Positions 1 to 8,735 are shown, counted from the stretch's first letter. The stretch: DNA of 64,000 nucleotides from JALHVH01 sp964585685 (GCA_964585685.1 CAZPEP010000026.1:62001-126000); one strand, 5' to 3'. Translations and numbers: made by a program. Notes: generated by a model not told the origin, from the sequence alone.

Positions 1-512
1 CCCACGGCCTGGCAGGCGTCCTCGATGACGGCCAACCCATACTCTCCGGCCAGCGCGTTGATGGCGTCCATGTCTGCGCATTGGCCGTAGAGGTGGACGG
101 GAATCACGGCCTTGATCCGGGAGTTCCTCTTCCCGCGGATCTCGCGTTTGAGGTACTCGCTCAGGGCGTCCGGGGAAATGTTGTAGGTCTTCTCGTCGAT
201 GTCGCAGAAAGCCGGCCTGGCCCTGAGCCTGGTGACGGCCCCGGCGGTCGCGAAGAACGTGAACGGGGTCGTGACGACGACGTCTCCTTCTCCGATCCCA
301 AGCGCCATAAGCGCGACGAGCAGAGCGTCGGATCCGGAGGAGACGCCGATCGCGTGCCCCGTGCCGTGGAATGCGGCCAGTTCCTTCTCCAGGGACTCGA
401 CCTCGGGCCCCAGAATGAAACCCTGGGAGCCGAGGACCTCCAGGAGCTTTGCATCAAGCTCGCTCCGGATGCTCAGGTACTGAGCCTTAAGATCCAGACT
501 AGGGACGATCAT
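1..512 (-). CDS. DegT/DnrJ/EryC1/StrS-family sugar aminotransferase (partial, C-terminus outside window)
   Basis: About 170 N-terminal residues of a PLP-dependent sugar aminotransferase, an enzyme that adds an amino group to a nucleotide-linked keto-sugar for O-antigen, capsule or exopolysaccharide. Family features seen are the opening MIVPSLDLKAQY, then GFILGPEVESLEKELA, the cofactor-site segment GVSSGSDALLVAL, TTPFTFFATAGA, and near the edge VIPVHLYGQCADMDAI and IEDACQAVG. The Schiff-base lysine lies beyond the window. The ATG at 512 is preferred over the one at 518 because AAGGAG sits about 8 bases upstream of it. It follows the NusG-like gene by 66 bases on the same strand, as expected for the start of a polysaccharide operon. 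The family is secure; the sugar substrate is unknown. Confidence 0.9.
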   Translation of the reverse strand, partial: MIVPSLDLKAQYLSIRSELDAKLLEVLGSQGFILGPEVESLEKELAAFHGTGHAIGVSSGSDALLVALMALGIGEGDVVVTTPFTFFATAGAVTRLRARPAFCDIDEKTYNISPDALSEYLKREIRGKRNSRIKAVIPVHLYGQCADMDAINALAGEYGLAVIEDACQAV

Positions 513-578
513 GTTCATTCTCCTTCCCGTTCCGACCCCGTAATTTTGAGGAATGCCCGAGATTTAGCAACCGATACC

Positions 579-1061
579 TCAGGGGAGGACCTTCTTCAGC
601 TTGGTCTTTTCGATGCGCAGGACTCCCTGGTACGACACGTAATTGAGGAGGATCATGACCCGGTCCTTTTCGTCAAGGTCCTTCTTGAAGATCCCTCTCA
701 GCCCCTTGAGGGGGCCTTCGACGACCTCGATCTCGTCGCCGACTCCGGGTGTCTGGCCGAATTTCTGGAGCTCGACAAAGCCGTTCCGCTCCCGGGCCTT
801 GATCCCGAGGACAACCTCCTCGGAAACGGGGATGGGGCCCTCCCGGTTTCCGACCACCCGCTTGACGCCGCGGGTGAACTTGACCATCTGGAACTGGGCG
901 GGGTGGTCGAAGTGGAGGAACGCGTAGCCCGGGAAGAACGGCCTGATCTTCCTCTCCGTGACGAACTTCGGATTGTAGATCGTGAACCCGCCCTCCGAGA
1001 ACAGGCGTTCCACCTGGAACTCTTTCTTGGGCTTGATGTTGATGACGAACCAGTTCTTCAT
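579..1061 (-). CDS. NusG-paralogue transcription antiterminator (RfaH/UpxY-like)
   Basis: A 160-residue protein that probably binds RNA polymerase and helps it read through a long polysaccharide operon. The N-terminal NGN domain (about 1-100) starts KNWFVINIKPKKEFQVERLF and contains FFPGYAFLHFDH, the polymerase-binding face typical of NusG. The C-terminal KOW domain (about 105-160) carries VGDEIEVVEGPLKGLRGIF. The housekeeping nusG normally sits with secE and ribosomal protein genes; here the neighbour downstream is a sugar aminotransferase, so a specialised paralogue is more likely. Its ATG overlaps the stop of the small nitrilase scar (ATGA), suggesting translation coupled to upstream reading. 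Confidence 0.88.
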   Translation of the reverse strand: MKNWFVINIKPKKEFQVERLFSEGGFTIYNPKFVTERKIRPFFPGYAFLHFDHPAQFQMVKFTRGVKRVVGNREGPIPVSEEVVLGIKARERNGFVELQKFGQTPGVGDEIEVVEGPLKGLRGIFKKDLDEKDRVMILLNYVSYQGVLRIEKTKLKKVLP

Positions 1062-1180
1062 GTTAATCCCCCGTTCGCCAGGCCGAAGGGTCCGCAGGTC
1101 AAGGCCGCCGTGTCCCGTTCGAGGTTTTCTCGGACGGATAGGCCGGCATGCTGTTGGACGAGGGCGATCCTGAAATTCAT
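1058..1180 (-). pseudogene. Carbon-nitrogen hydrolase (nitrilase family) scar, N-terminus only
   Basis: A 40-codon frame between the aminopeptidase gene and the NusG-like gene. Its first ~27 residues (FRIALVQQHAG, then VRENLERDTAAL) match the usual opening beta-strand and first helix of carbon-nitrogen hydrolases; a complete member has roughly 250-300 residues including a Glu-Lys-Cys triad, and none of that is present. The last dozen residues, TCGPFGLANGGLT, are unassigned. The stop overlaps the next gene's start as ATGA, so the remnant could still pass ribosomes on. The family call rests on a short stretch; a genuine small coupling peptide is the alternative. Confidence 0.5.
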
Positions 1181-1187
1181 GTCCCGC

Positions 1188-2573
1188 CTAGGCCGATGCC
1201 TCTTCGACCTCCGCGACCGTTTTTGGGATGGGCGGGCCGAGGACCCGGCAGCCGCGGTCGGTGACAAGGACGTCGTCCTCGATGCGGACGCCGCCGAAGT
1301 CTCGGAACCGTTCGACCCGGTCGTAATCAATGAATTCGACGAACTTGCACCTTGCCCGCCAATCGTCGATTAGGGCGGGGATAAAATAGATCCCCGGCTC
1401 CACGGTCAGCACGTGCCCAGGGCGAAGCTTACGGGCCATCCGGAGATACGCGAGCCCGAACTGTTCGCTGCGCCGGACGGACACGTCATAACCGACATGG
1501 GTCTCCCCCAGACACTCCATGTCGTGAACGTCGAGGCCCAGCATGTGGCCGAGGCCGTGGGGGAAGAACAGGGCGTGGGCCCCCTGTGCGACGGCGGCCG
1601 CGGCGTCGCCCTTCATCAGTTTGAGATCCTTGAGACGGGAGACCATGGCTGCGGCCGCAGCGAGGTGAATGTCCCTGTAACGGACGCCTGGCCGGATGGC
1701 GCGGATGGCGGTCATCTGCCCGAAGAGGACGGCCTCGTAGATGTCGCGCTGGCGGCGGTTGAACCGCCCGCCCACAGGAATGGTTCGGGTAATGTCGCAG
1801 GCGTAATGGAGCTGGGATTCGACCCCCGTATCGGCAACGAGCATCTGCCCCCGGGCGAGAACGTTCTTCGCACCGAGGTTGTGGAAGACATGGCCGTTGA
1901 CGGTGACGATGGGAGAGAAGGCCCAAGAGCCGCCGAGCGAGCGCATGACCCCCTCCATCGCTCCCAGCACGTAGGTTTCGCCCCGTCCCGGCCTGGCCAT
2001 GTGCATGGCGGCGAGGTAGGCCGGCTGGGCGATGGAGATGGCGGTCTCGACTTCTCCAATCTCCTCCGCCGACTTCACGGAACGCTGGGCGACCACGGCC
2101 CTGATCAGGTCGACGGATGCGCCGTCCTTGACCTTTCCGAAGGGAACGCCCATGAGGGCCGCGATCGCGGCCGTTATATCGGCCCTGTAAGGGGGAAGGT
2201 AATGGACTATCCTTTTTTTCGCCGGGGCGACCTTGAAGAACTCCCCGAGTTTTGAGCTTGAGGCGGTCTCCCCGACGCCGACCTCAGCGGCCCGGTCGGC
2301 GAGCGGCCGCTGGGGGCCGGTCCAGATGATGTCCTCAAGCCCGACATCATCACCGAAGAGGATATCCCGGTCGGCGTCGATGTCGATAAGGCCGGCCAGG
2401 CCGGGCCCGTCCAGGCCGAAGAAATAAAGGAACGAACTGTCCTGGCGGAAGGGATATGCATTGGCTGGGTAGTTCATCGGGCTGTCGGCGTTCCCGGGGA
2501 ATAGGACGAGTCCTGACCCGACTTGCTTTTTCAGGAGCCGGCGTCTGCGGACGTAGGTGCTTTTTTCGAACAC
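1188..2573 (-). CDS. pepP: Xaa-Pro aminopeptidase (M24 family)
   Basis: A 461-residue metallopeptidase that removes N-terminal residues preceding proline, used in cytoplasmic peptide turnover. The N-terminal aminopeptidase-P domain (about 5-150, with RRRRLLKKQVGSGLVLFPGN and SFLYFFGLDGPG) precedes a pita-bread catalytic domain (about 165-450). All five expected metal ligands are visible: D248 (VADTG), D260 (CDITRT), H343 (HGLGHMLG), E392 (TVEPGIYF) and E432 (RIEDDVLVT). I take the GTG at 2573 as start because AGGAGG lies five bases upstream; an upstream TTG-type extension has no such site. It ends just ahead of the nitrilase scar, so the two were probably one transcript. Confidence 0.92.
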   Translation of the reverse strand: MFEKSTYVRRRRLLKKQVGSGLVLFPGNADSPMNYPANAYPFRQDSSFLYFFGLDGPGLAGLIDIDADRDILFGDDVGLEDIIWTGPQRPLADRAAEVGVGETASSSKLGEFFKVAPAKKRIVHYLPPYRADITAAIAALMGVPFGKVKDGASVDLIRAVVAQRSVKSAEEIGEVETAISIAQPAYLAAMHMARPGRGETYVLGAMEGVMRSLGGSWAFSPIVTVNGHVFHNLGAKNVLARGQMLVADTGVESQLHYACDITRTIPVGGRFNRRQRDIYEAVLFGQMTAIRAIRPGVRYRDIHLAAAAAMVSRLKDLKLMKGDAAAAVAQGAHALFFPHGLGHMLGLDVHDMECLGETHVGYDVSVRRSEQFGLAYLRMARKLRPGHVLTVEPGIYFIPALIDDWRARCKFVEFIDYDRVERFRDFGGVRIEDDVLVTDRGCRVLGPPIPKTVAEVEEASA

Positions 2574-2644
2574 GGGAACCTCCTCGCGATTTGGTCTGAG
2601 CCTCTGTATAGCACTTAACCGGGAGCAAATCAATAATTCGTGGA

Positions 2645-2731
2645 CTAGAGGACGCCGACGATCAAAGCCTTATCCCCGACGATGAAGATGTTGATGGGCG
2701 CGAAGCGATTTTTCATAGACCACTCGTTCAT
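2645..2731 (-). other. Short unassigned frame in the 2574-2803 intergenic stretch
   Basis: The 230-base gap between the aminopeptidase start and the initiator tRNA holds one short minus-strand frame of 28 codons, opening MNEWSMKNRFAPINIFI and ending VGDKALIVGVL. There is no clear ribosome binding site. It could be another gene scar like those elsewhere in the window, or chance. I cannot name a parent family. Confidence 0.15.
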
Positions 2732-2803
2732 GACAACCGCTAAGCTGCTTAATCGCGGCAGAAATGGAAAGATTGAAACGAACCCTGAAAAAGGGAAAAA
2801 AGA

Positions 2804-2880
<77 letters not shown>

Positions 2881-2891
2881 GTACCGTGATC

Positions 2892-2919
2892 ATTATATCA
2901 GAACGTATTCCGTTGTCAA
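2892..2919 (-). promoter_or_regulatory. Sigma-70 promoter of the initiator tRNA
   Basis: On the minus strand TTGACA and TATAAT are both full consensus, 16 bases apart. The -10 box ends 11 bases before the tRNA 5' end. This is among the strongest promoters visible in the window, as expected for a tRNA gene. Confidence 0.85.
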
Positions 2920-2962
2920 AGAAAAAATAATCCGCGGGGACGCGCTATCGTCGCGGGAACCC

Positions 2963-2991
2963 TTGACATTGACCAATGACCTCCATTAAAT
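2963..2991 (+). promoter_or_regulatory. Sigma-70 promoter of the nuoJ-N operon
   Basis: TTGACA and TTAAAT separated by 17 bases, ending 17 bases before the nuoJ ATG, with a G-rich ribosome binding site between. It shows that transcription starts at nuoJ and is not read through from other nuo genes. Confidence 0.75.
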
Positions 2992-3008
2992 AGGGGGGGA
3001 AATCGCAG

Positions 3009-3497
3009 ATGGCGCCTGTCCTCTTCTTCGTCCTTGCCGCGACCTGCCTCGCTTCCGTCCTGGGTATGATCCTCTCCCGGGATCGGACGCACGGCGCGCT
3101 TTTCCTTGTCCTGGCTTTTGCGGCCCTGGGCGGGATTTTCGGGCTTCTCGACGCGCCGTTCATAGCAGCAGTCCAAGTCCTCGTCTATGCCGGGGCGATC
3201 ATGGTTCTATTCCTTTTCGTCATCATGACGACCGATCCCTCGAAGGGTCGGGAAAAGGAAAAAAGACGATGGCTCGGCGTTCCGGCAGCGCTTCTCTCTC
3301 TTGTGCTCCTCGCCGAGTTGCTCCTTGCCCTCCGGTCCGTTGCCGGCGGTGCGTCGCGCCCCGCGACGGGATCAACCGCGCAGCTGGGGGCCCTGCTCCT
3401 CGGAAATTATCTCTATGCGTTCGAGATCGCCTCGATCCTCATTGTCGCTGCGCTCACGGGGGCTATGGCCCTGGCCGGGAGGAAAGGCGGCCGATGA
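3009..3497 (+). CDS. nuoJ: NADH-quinone oxidoreductase subunit J
   Basis: A 162-residue membrane subunit of complex I. It has five hydrophobic segments; the conserved third one is visible as APFIAAVQVLVYAGAIMVLFLF followed by VIMTTDP, which contains the pi-bulge helix that joins the quinone site to the proton channels. It is the first gene of its operon, directly behind a consensus promoter, and its stop overlaps nuoK as ATGA. No nuoA-I genes lie upstream: the preceding gene is an initiator tRNA on the other strand. Confidence 0.93.
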   Translation: MAPVLFFVLAATCLASVLGMILSRDRTHGALFLVLAFAALGGIFGLLDAPFIAAVQVLVYAGAIMVLFLFVIMTTDPSKGREKEKRRWLGVPAALLSLVLLAELLLALRSVAGGASRPATGSTAQLGALLLGNYLYAFEIASILIVAALTGAMALAGRKGGR

Positions 3498-3796
3498 TCC
3501 CCGCCTCCTGGTTCCTCGTTCTGTCGACCGTTTTGTTCGCCCTAGGGCTTGCGGCCTTTTTCCTGAAGCGCGACCTCGTCTCGATGCTCCTTTCGGTCGA
3601 GATCATGCTAAACGCGGCCAACCTGGCGTTCCTGGCCTTCGCGAGGTCCGCCCGGTCCCTCGATGGCCAGGTCATCGTGCTGTTCATCGTCACGGTCGCC
3701 GCGGCCGAGGCCGCCGCCGGAGCGGCGATCATGCTCCTGTTCTTCCGGACGAAAAGGTCGGTCCGGCGCGACGCGGCCGACATCATGAAGGGATGA
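3494..3796 (+). CDS. nuoK: NADH-quinone oxidoreductase subunit K
   Basis: A 100-residue three-helix membrane subunit, the usual NuoK length, homologous to MrpC of cation antiporters. Both conserved buried glutamates of the proton path are seen: one in LLSVEIMLNAANLAF and one in VAAAEAAAGAAIMLL. The start is the ATG of the ATGA overlap with nuoJ, giving the typical opening MIPASWFLVLSTVLFALG. It is followed after one base by nuoL. Confidence 0.95.
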   Translation: MIPASWFLVLSTVLFALGLAAFFLKRDLVSMLLSVEIMLNAANLAFLAFARSARSLDGQVIVLFIVTVAAAEAAAGAAIMLLFFRTKRSVRRDAADIMKG

Positions 3797-3797
3797 G

Positions 3798-5687
3798 ATG
3801 ACGGCAACCTTCTGGCTCGCCCCCCTTGTCCCCGCCCTGAGCGCCCTAGCGCTCTTCCTCTTCGGCGGTAAGTTTGGCCGGAAATGGATTGCCCTCCAAT
3901 CCTGCTTGGCCGTTCTCTCCGCCTTCCTCTTTTGCGCCGCCGCCCTACCAAGCCTTCTCGAGTCCGGGCCCGTATCGAAGAAGCTATTCGCGTGGATCTC
4001 GGCCGGCTCTTTCTCGGCAGAGGCGAGGTTCCTTTTCGATCGCCTATCGGCGGTCATGGCCCTGGTCATGACCGGCGTCGGCTTCCTCATCCACGTCTTT
4101 TCCGTTGGTTATATGCGTAACGACCGGTCCCCCGCCCGGTACTTCGGGCTCCTCAACTTGTTCACAGCATTCATGCTGGTCCTCGTCCTCGCTTCCGACC
4201 TCGTCCTGATGTTCGTCGGATGGGAGGGTGTCGGACTGTGTTCCTACCTCCTAATCGGGTTCTGGTTTGAGCGGCCCGCCGCCGCGGCCGCTGGAAAGAA
4301 GGCTTTCCTCGTCAACAGGATCGGCGATATGGCCTTCCTCGTCGGCCTTCTTCTCGTCCTGACGACGGCCGGTGGTTCCGCGTTCGGGGCGATCGATGCC
4401 GCCGTCGCGGCCGGGGCGTTCGCCCCTGCCGCTGCCACGGTCGCGGCCCTCCTCCTCTTCGTCGGGGCGACAGGGAAATCAGCCCAGGTCCCGCTCTATG
4501 TTTGGCTGCCCGACGCGATGGAGGGACCCACGCCCGTCAGCGCGCTCATTCACGCCGCCACCATGGTGACCGCCGGGGTCTATTTGGTATGCCGGATGAG
4601 TCCCCTGTTCGCCGCGTCCCCTACGGCCTCGGCGGTCGTCGCCGCGACCGGCGCCGCGACGGCGCTCTTCGCGGCAACCATGGCCCTCGCCGAAAACGAC
4701 ATCAAGCGGGTCTTAGCCTATTCAACAGTCTCCCAAATCGGGTACATGTTCATCGGATGCGGGGTTGGGGCCTATGCTGCGGGCATGTTTCATCTCGTCA
4801 CCCATGCGTTCTTCAAGAGCCTGCTCTTCCTCGCCGCCGGAAGCGTCATCCATGCCCTTTCCGGGGTCCAGGACTTGAGGAAGATGGGCGGACTCCGGAA
4901 ATACCTGCCCCGGACCTTTCCGGCTTTCCTCACGGGTGCGGCCGCCCTGTCCGGAATCCCCTTCCTCTCGGGGTTCTTCTCCAAGGACGCCATCCTGAGC
5001 CGGGCCTACTCCGAAGGGAATCTTTTAGCCTGGGCGGCGGGCCTGGCGACCGCCGTCCTTACGGCCCTGTATATGTTCCGGGTGGTCATCCTTATTTTTT
5101 ATGGCCGCGAGAGGCTCCCTCAAGACGCGAAGGAACATATCCACGAATCCCCGACGATCATGACGCTTCCCCTCCAGGTTCTGGCATTTTTTGCCGCAGT
5201 CGCCGGACTCCTGGGGCTCCCGGCCGTATTCGCAGCAAAGGCGAACATCTTCTCCCGATTCCTGGGGCCCGTATTCCCTCACCCGGCTGAACAGGCCATG
5301 GGGGTCTCGACCGAATGGGTCCTCCTTCTCCTGTCGACAGCGGCGGCCCTGGCCGGGATAGCAGGGGCCTATATTCTTTACGTCAGGGCTCCGGGAATCC
5401 CGGCCGCTATGGCTGGGCGTTTCCCCCGAGCGACCCGAGCGTTGAGGCGGAAATATTACGTCGACGAATTCTATCGGTCCGCGCTAATCACGCCCATCGT
5501 GCGCGGGTCGGAGGCGATCTACCGGGGCTTCGACCTCGGGGTCATCGACCGGACGGTCAACCGCTCGGCGGCCGCGGTCGCGGGTGCCGGGAAATGGCTA
5601 AGTATCCTGCAGACGGGACTCATCAGGGATTACGCCCTCGCCTTCCTCCTGGGCGCGGTCGTTTTCCTGGGGGTCCTCCTTATATGA
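3798..5687 (+). CDS. nuoL: NADH-quinone oxidoreductase subunit L
   Basis: A 629-residue antiporter-like subunit, the distal proton channel of complex I. The key glutamate lies in FVGWEGVGLCSYLLIGFW and the channel lysine in GATGKSAQVPLYVWLPDAM, followed by EGPTPVSALIHAATMVTAG. A second lysine region, NDIKRVLAYSTVSQIGYM, and HAFFKSLLFLAAGSVIH are also intact. The C-terminal part (RKYYVDEFY and the terminal helices) corresponds to the long lateral helix. Length and motifs are normal and no lesion is seen. Confidence 0.96.
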   Translation: MTATFWLAPLVPALSALALFLFGGKFGRKWIALQSCLAVLSAFLFCAAALPSLLESGPVSKKLFAWISAGSFSAEARFLFDRLSAVMALVMTGVGFLIHVFSVGYMRNDRSPARYFGLLNLFTAFMLVLVLASDLVLMFVGWEGVGLCSYLLIGFWFERPAAAAAGKKAFLVNRIGDMAFLVGLLLVLTTAGGSAFGAIDAAVAAGAFAPAAATVAALLLFVGATGKSAQVPLYVWLPDAMEGPTPVSALIHAATMVTAGVYLVCRMSPLFAASPTASAVVAATGAATALFAATMALAENDIKRVLAYSTVSQIGYMFIGCGVGAYAAGMFHLVTHAFFKSLLFLAAGSVIHALSGVQDLRKMGGLRKYLPRTFPAFLTGAAALSGIPFLSGFFSKDAILSRAYSEGNLLAWAAGLATAVLTALYMFRVVILIFYGRERLPQDAKEHIHESPTIMTLPLQVLAFFAAVAGLLGLPAVFAAKANIFSRFLGPVFPHPAEQAMGVSTEWVLLLLSTAAALAGIAGAYILYVRAPGIPAAMAGRFPRATRALRRKYYVDEFYRSALITPIVRGSEAIYRGFDLGVIDRTVNRSAAAVAGAGKWLSILQTGLIRDYALAFLLGAVVFLGVLLI

Positions 5688-5697
5688 GACGAAGACG

Positions 5698-7260
5698 ATG
5701 CCGACGCTCAGCCTGATCACGTTCCTCCCGCTGGCAGGAGCCCTCGCGCTCGTTTTTATTCCCGGCGCCCGGGTCCGGACGGTCCGCCTCGTGGCCCTCG
5801 GAACGGCGGCCGCCGTCCTCGTCCTGACCCTTGTCCTCGTATTCGGGTTCGACGCCGGAACAAGCGGGCCCCAATTTGTGGAGCAGCAGGCCTGGATCGG
5901 ATACGGCATCCGATACCACGTCGGGATCGACGGGATCAGCCTCTTCCTCGTCGCTCTGACGGCCCTTCTCATGCCCGTAGCGCTGCTGTCGTCATGGGGG
6001 TCGGTCGGCGCCGCCCGCGTCAAGGAATTCGCCTTTTTCATGCTCGTTCTCGAGACCGGCGTCCTAGGGGTCTTCGTGTCCCTCGACCTGTTCCTCTTCT
6101 ACGTCTTCTGGGAAGCCATGCTCCTCCCGATGGCGTTCATTATCGGGATCTGGGGGGGCGCCCGGAGGATCTATGCCGCGGTGAAGTTCGTCCTTTTCAC
6201 CATGTTCGGCAGTCTCCTCATGCTCGCGGCCATCCTCGTCCTCCAATTCCAGTTCCATCGGGCCACCGGCGTCCATTCGTTCGCGATCGCCGATCTCTGC
6301 AATCTGGCCCTGGACCCGGCCCTCCAGACATGGCTCTTCCTCGCGTTCGGCCTTGCCTTCGCCGTCAAGGTGCCGATGTTCCCTCTTCACACGTGGCTTC
6401 CGGACGCCCACGTTGAGGCCCCGATCCCGGGCTCGATCATCCTCGCCGGGATCCTTCTGAAAACGGGAGCCTACGGGTTCATCCGGCTCTCGCTGCCGCT
6501 CTTTCCGGACGCCGCCGCCCGGTTCCTGCCCGGGCTCTCCGTCCTAGCGGCCGTCGGCATCGTTTACGGCGGGCTGATGGCCCTCGTCCAGAAGGACATG
6601 AAGTCGCTGGTCGCCTATTCGAGCGTCAGCCACATGGGACTCGTCGTCCTGGCCGTCTTTGCCCTGAACGCCGAAGCGATGGAAGGGGCCCTGTTCCAGA
6701 TGATCGGCCACGGGCTCGGGACGGGGGCCCTCTTCCTTTGCGTGGGCGTGCTTTATGAAAGGACGCATACCCGCCGGATCTCGGATTACGGAGGCGTCGG
6801 CCGAACCATGCCGGTGTTCTCCGCGCTATTCCTGATCGCCCTCCTCTCCTCGCTGGGATTGCCTGGCCTCGGCGGGTTCGTCGGGGAGATCCTTTGCTTT
6901 TTCGGCATTTTCAAGGCGGACCGGGGTCTCGCGATCATCGCCGTGACGACGGTCATTCTATCGGCAGCTTATCTCCTCCGCCTGTTCCAGGGCATCGTGC
7001 ACGGCCCCAGCACGAACGATGCGGTCCTCTCGTTGAAGGACGTAAACGCGAGAGAGCTGGCCTGCCTCGTGCCGCTCGTCGTCCTGATGATCGGCCTCGG
7101 CCTCTTTCCGGGGCTGTTGCTCGGGAAGATGCACACTTCGGTCAGGACATACTTCGAGCTCCTCCGGCAGCCCCGCCCGGCCGCCGCCCTAACGGTTCAG
7201 CCTGGGGGCCGGTCCGGTTGCCATGGCCTTCGCGAGTCCGACCGGGGAGGTCGGCCATGA
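5698..7260 (+). CDS. nuoM: NADH-quinone oxidoreductase subunit M
   Basis: A 520-residue antiporter-like proton-channel subunit of complex I. Visible motifs are FYVFWEAMLLPMAFIIGIWG with the conserved glutamate, KVPMFPLHTWLPDAHVEAP with lysine and histidine, and QKDMKSLVAYSSVSHMG. The last ~30 residues are rich in Gly, Arg and Pro (VQPGGRSG, then CHGLRESDRGGRP) and look unlike the membrane body, perhaps a run-on into the nuoN start. The stop overlaps nuoN as ATGA. Confidence 0.95.
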   Translation: MPTLSLITFLPLAGALALVFIPGARVRTVRLVALGTAAAVLVLTLVLVFGFDAGTSGPQFVEQQAWIGYGIRYHVGIDGISLFLVALTALLMPVALLSSWGSVGAARVKEFAFFMLVLETGVLGVFVSLDLFLFYVFWEAMLLPMAFIIGIWGGARRIYAAVKFVLFTMFGSLLMLAAILVLQFQFHRATGVHSFAIADLCNLALDPALQTWLFLAFGLAFAVKVPMFPLHTWLPDAHVEAPIPGSIILAGILLKTGAYGFIRLSLPLFPDAAARFLPGLSVLAAVGIVYGGLMALVQKDMKSLVAYSSVSHMGLVVLAVFALNAEAMEGALFQMIGHGLGTGALFLCVGVLYERTHTRRISDYGGVGRTMPVFSALFLIALLSSLGLPGLGGFVGEILCFFGIFKADRGLAIIAVTTVILSAAYLLRLFQGIVHGPSTNDAVLSLKDVNARELACLVPLVVLMIGLGLFPGLLLGKMHTSVRTYFELLRQPRPAAALTVQPGGRSGCHGLRESDRGGRP

Positions 7261-8687
7261 CCGGGACCCTGGCCGCGGCTCCGTTAGCGATCCTTACGGG
7301 GGCGGCGCTGCTTATTCTCCTAGCCGAGGTCTTTTTCCCCCGGCATGGCGGCAGGATCTCCGGCCCGGGCGCATTATTTGCCTTCGCCGCAGCGACCGTT
7401 CTCGCTGCGCGATCCTGGGGTAAGGGATATTCCGTGTTCGGCGGGGAGTTGGTCCTGGACGGTCCTGCGGTCGTATTCATCGGGATCATCTGCGGGGCCG
7501 GGATGCTCGTAGTCCTCTCCGGCCTGGAGCACGTCGAGCGGCGAGGCATCGACCGCAGTGCCTACCACACTCTCCTTCTTCTGGCCTGCGCCGGCGCGAC
7601 CGTCATGGTTTCGTCCCCCGACCTCCTGGTCGTCTTCCTGGGGCTCGAACTCCTCTCCATATCCGGGTACGTCCTGGCGGGGATCGACCGTACGGACCCG
7701 AGATCGACGGAATCCGCGGTCAAGTCCTTCATGACGGGAAGCCTGGCTTCCGCCTTCCTCGTTTTCGGCCTCGCGTTCCTGTACGGTGCGGCAGGGTCGT
7801 TGAAGATCCCTGCGATCCTTTCTTCCTTAAGCGCTCCGTCCGCGGCGCGGTGGGCCGGCCCGGTCGGCTTCGGCCTGGTCGTCGTCGGCTTAGGGTTCAA
7901 GATCGCCCTCGTCCCCTTCCACATGTGGGCGCCGGACGTCTATGAAGGGGCGCCCACTCCCGTCACGGCCTTCCTGGCGGTCGGGCCTAAGGCGGCTGGG
8001 TTCGCCGTTCTTCTGCGGCTCCTCGGGCCTCTCGGGTCCGGCGACCCGGGGCCGGGCACGGCCCGTATGGCCCTCGGGGCCGTCGCCGCGCTGACCATGA
8101 TCGTGGCCAGCCTCGCGGCCCTTCGGCAGAAGAACGTTAAAAGGCTCCTCGCCTATTCAAGCATCGCCCATTCGGGCACGATCCTCCTGGCCGTCGTCGC
8201 CGGCGACGGGCCGGGTCTTGCGTTCTATCTCGTGGTCTACCTCTTTATGAACATCGGTGCCTTCGGGGCGGTCATGGCCCTGGCGGGAAAGGACGGGGAG
8301 CGCCTGGACTTGGACTCGTTCGCGGGAGCCGGCTACGGCTCGCCCTGGATCGCCGCCCTGTTCTCGGTGTTCCTCTTGTCCCTCGCCGGATTCCCGCCGA
8401 CCGGGGGCTTCCTGGCCAAATTCTTCGTCTTTTCGACGGCGGTCGACAGGGGCCTCGTCGGCCTCGTCGTCGTAGCCCTCCTGGCGAGCCTTGTCTCGGT
8501 TTATTATTATCTCCGGGTGATCGTCATCATGTATATGAAGTCGCCTGGGCCCCTTCAAGTCGACGGGCCCGGGCCGGGGTCCGGCCATCCAGCCCTCTTC
8601 TTGGTCATCTTCCTGTGCTTCTATGCCGTTCTTCAGCTCGGAATCATGCCCGGGAACCTTCTTGACGTCATCAGACGTGCGTTCTGA
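7257..8687 (+). CDS. nuoN: NADH-quinone oxidoreductase subunit N
   Basis: A 476-residue antiporter-like subunit, last gene of the nuoJKLMN operon. Motifs include LVVFLGLELLSISGYVLAG with the conserved glutamate, GFKIALVPFHMWAPDVYEGA with lysine and histidine, and RQKNVKRLLAYSSIAHSG. The frame stays open well upstream inside nuoM, but the ATG at 7257 in the ATGA overlap gives the normal opening. Without nuoA-I nearby, these membrane-arm subunits must either pair with a peripheral arm encoded elsewhere or serve another electron-input module. Confidence 0.95.
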   Translation: MTGTLAAAPLAILTGAALLILLAEVFFPRHGGRISGPGALFAFAAATVLAARSWGKGYSVFGGELVLDGPAVVFIGIICGAGMLVVLSGLEHVERRGIDRSAYHTLLLLACAGATVMVSSPDLLVVFLGLELLSISGYVLAGIDRTDPRSTESAVKSFMTGSLASAFLVFGLAFLYGAAGSLKIPAILSSLSAPSAARWAGPVGFGLVVVGLGFKIALVPFHMWAPDVYEGAPTPVTAFLAVGPKAAGFAVLLRLLGPLGSGDPGPGTARMALGAVAALTMIVASLAALRQKNVKRLLAYSSIAHSGTILLAVVAGDGPGLAFYLVVYLFMNIGAFGAVMALAGKDGERLDLDSFAGAGYGSPWIAALFSVFLLSLAGFPPTGGFLAKFFVFSTAVDRGLVGLVVVALLASLVSVYYYLRVIVIMYMKSPGPLQVDGPGPGSGHPALFLVIFLCFYAVLQLGIMPGNLLDVIRRAF

Positions 8688-8735
8688 TGTGCCGGCGCGA
8701 AAAGCAACCCCGGGCCCTGGGTTGGCGGGCAGCCA

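Noticed and set aside
81..1373. Long plus-strand open frame of 430 codons opposite the NusG-like and aminopeptidase genes
   Set aside because: It is antisense to well-supported genes, has an acidic, low-complexity composition typical of GC-rich shadow frames and matches no family.
6894..7256. Possible nuoN N-terminal extension inside nuoM
   Set aside because: The text is Arg/Pro-rich and unlike NuoN; the ATG in the ATGA overlap gives the normal start.
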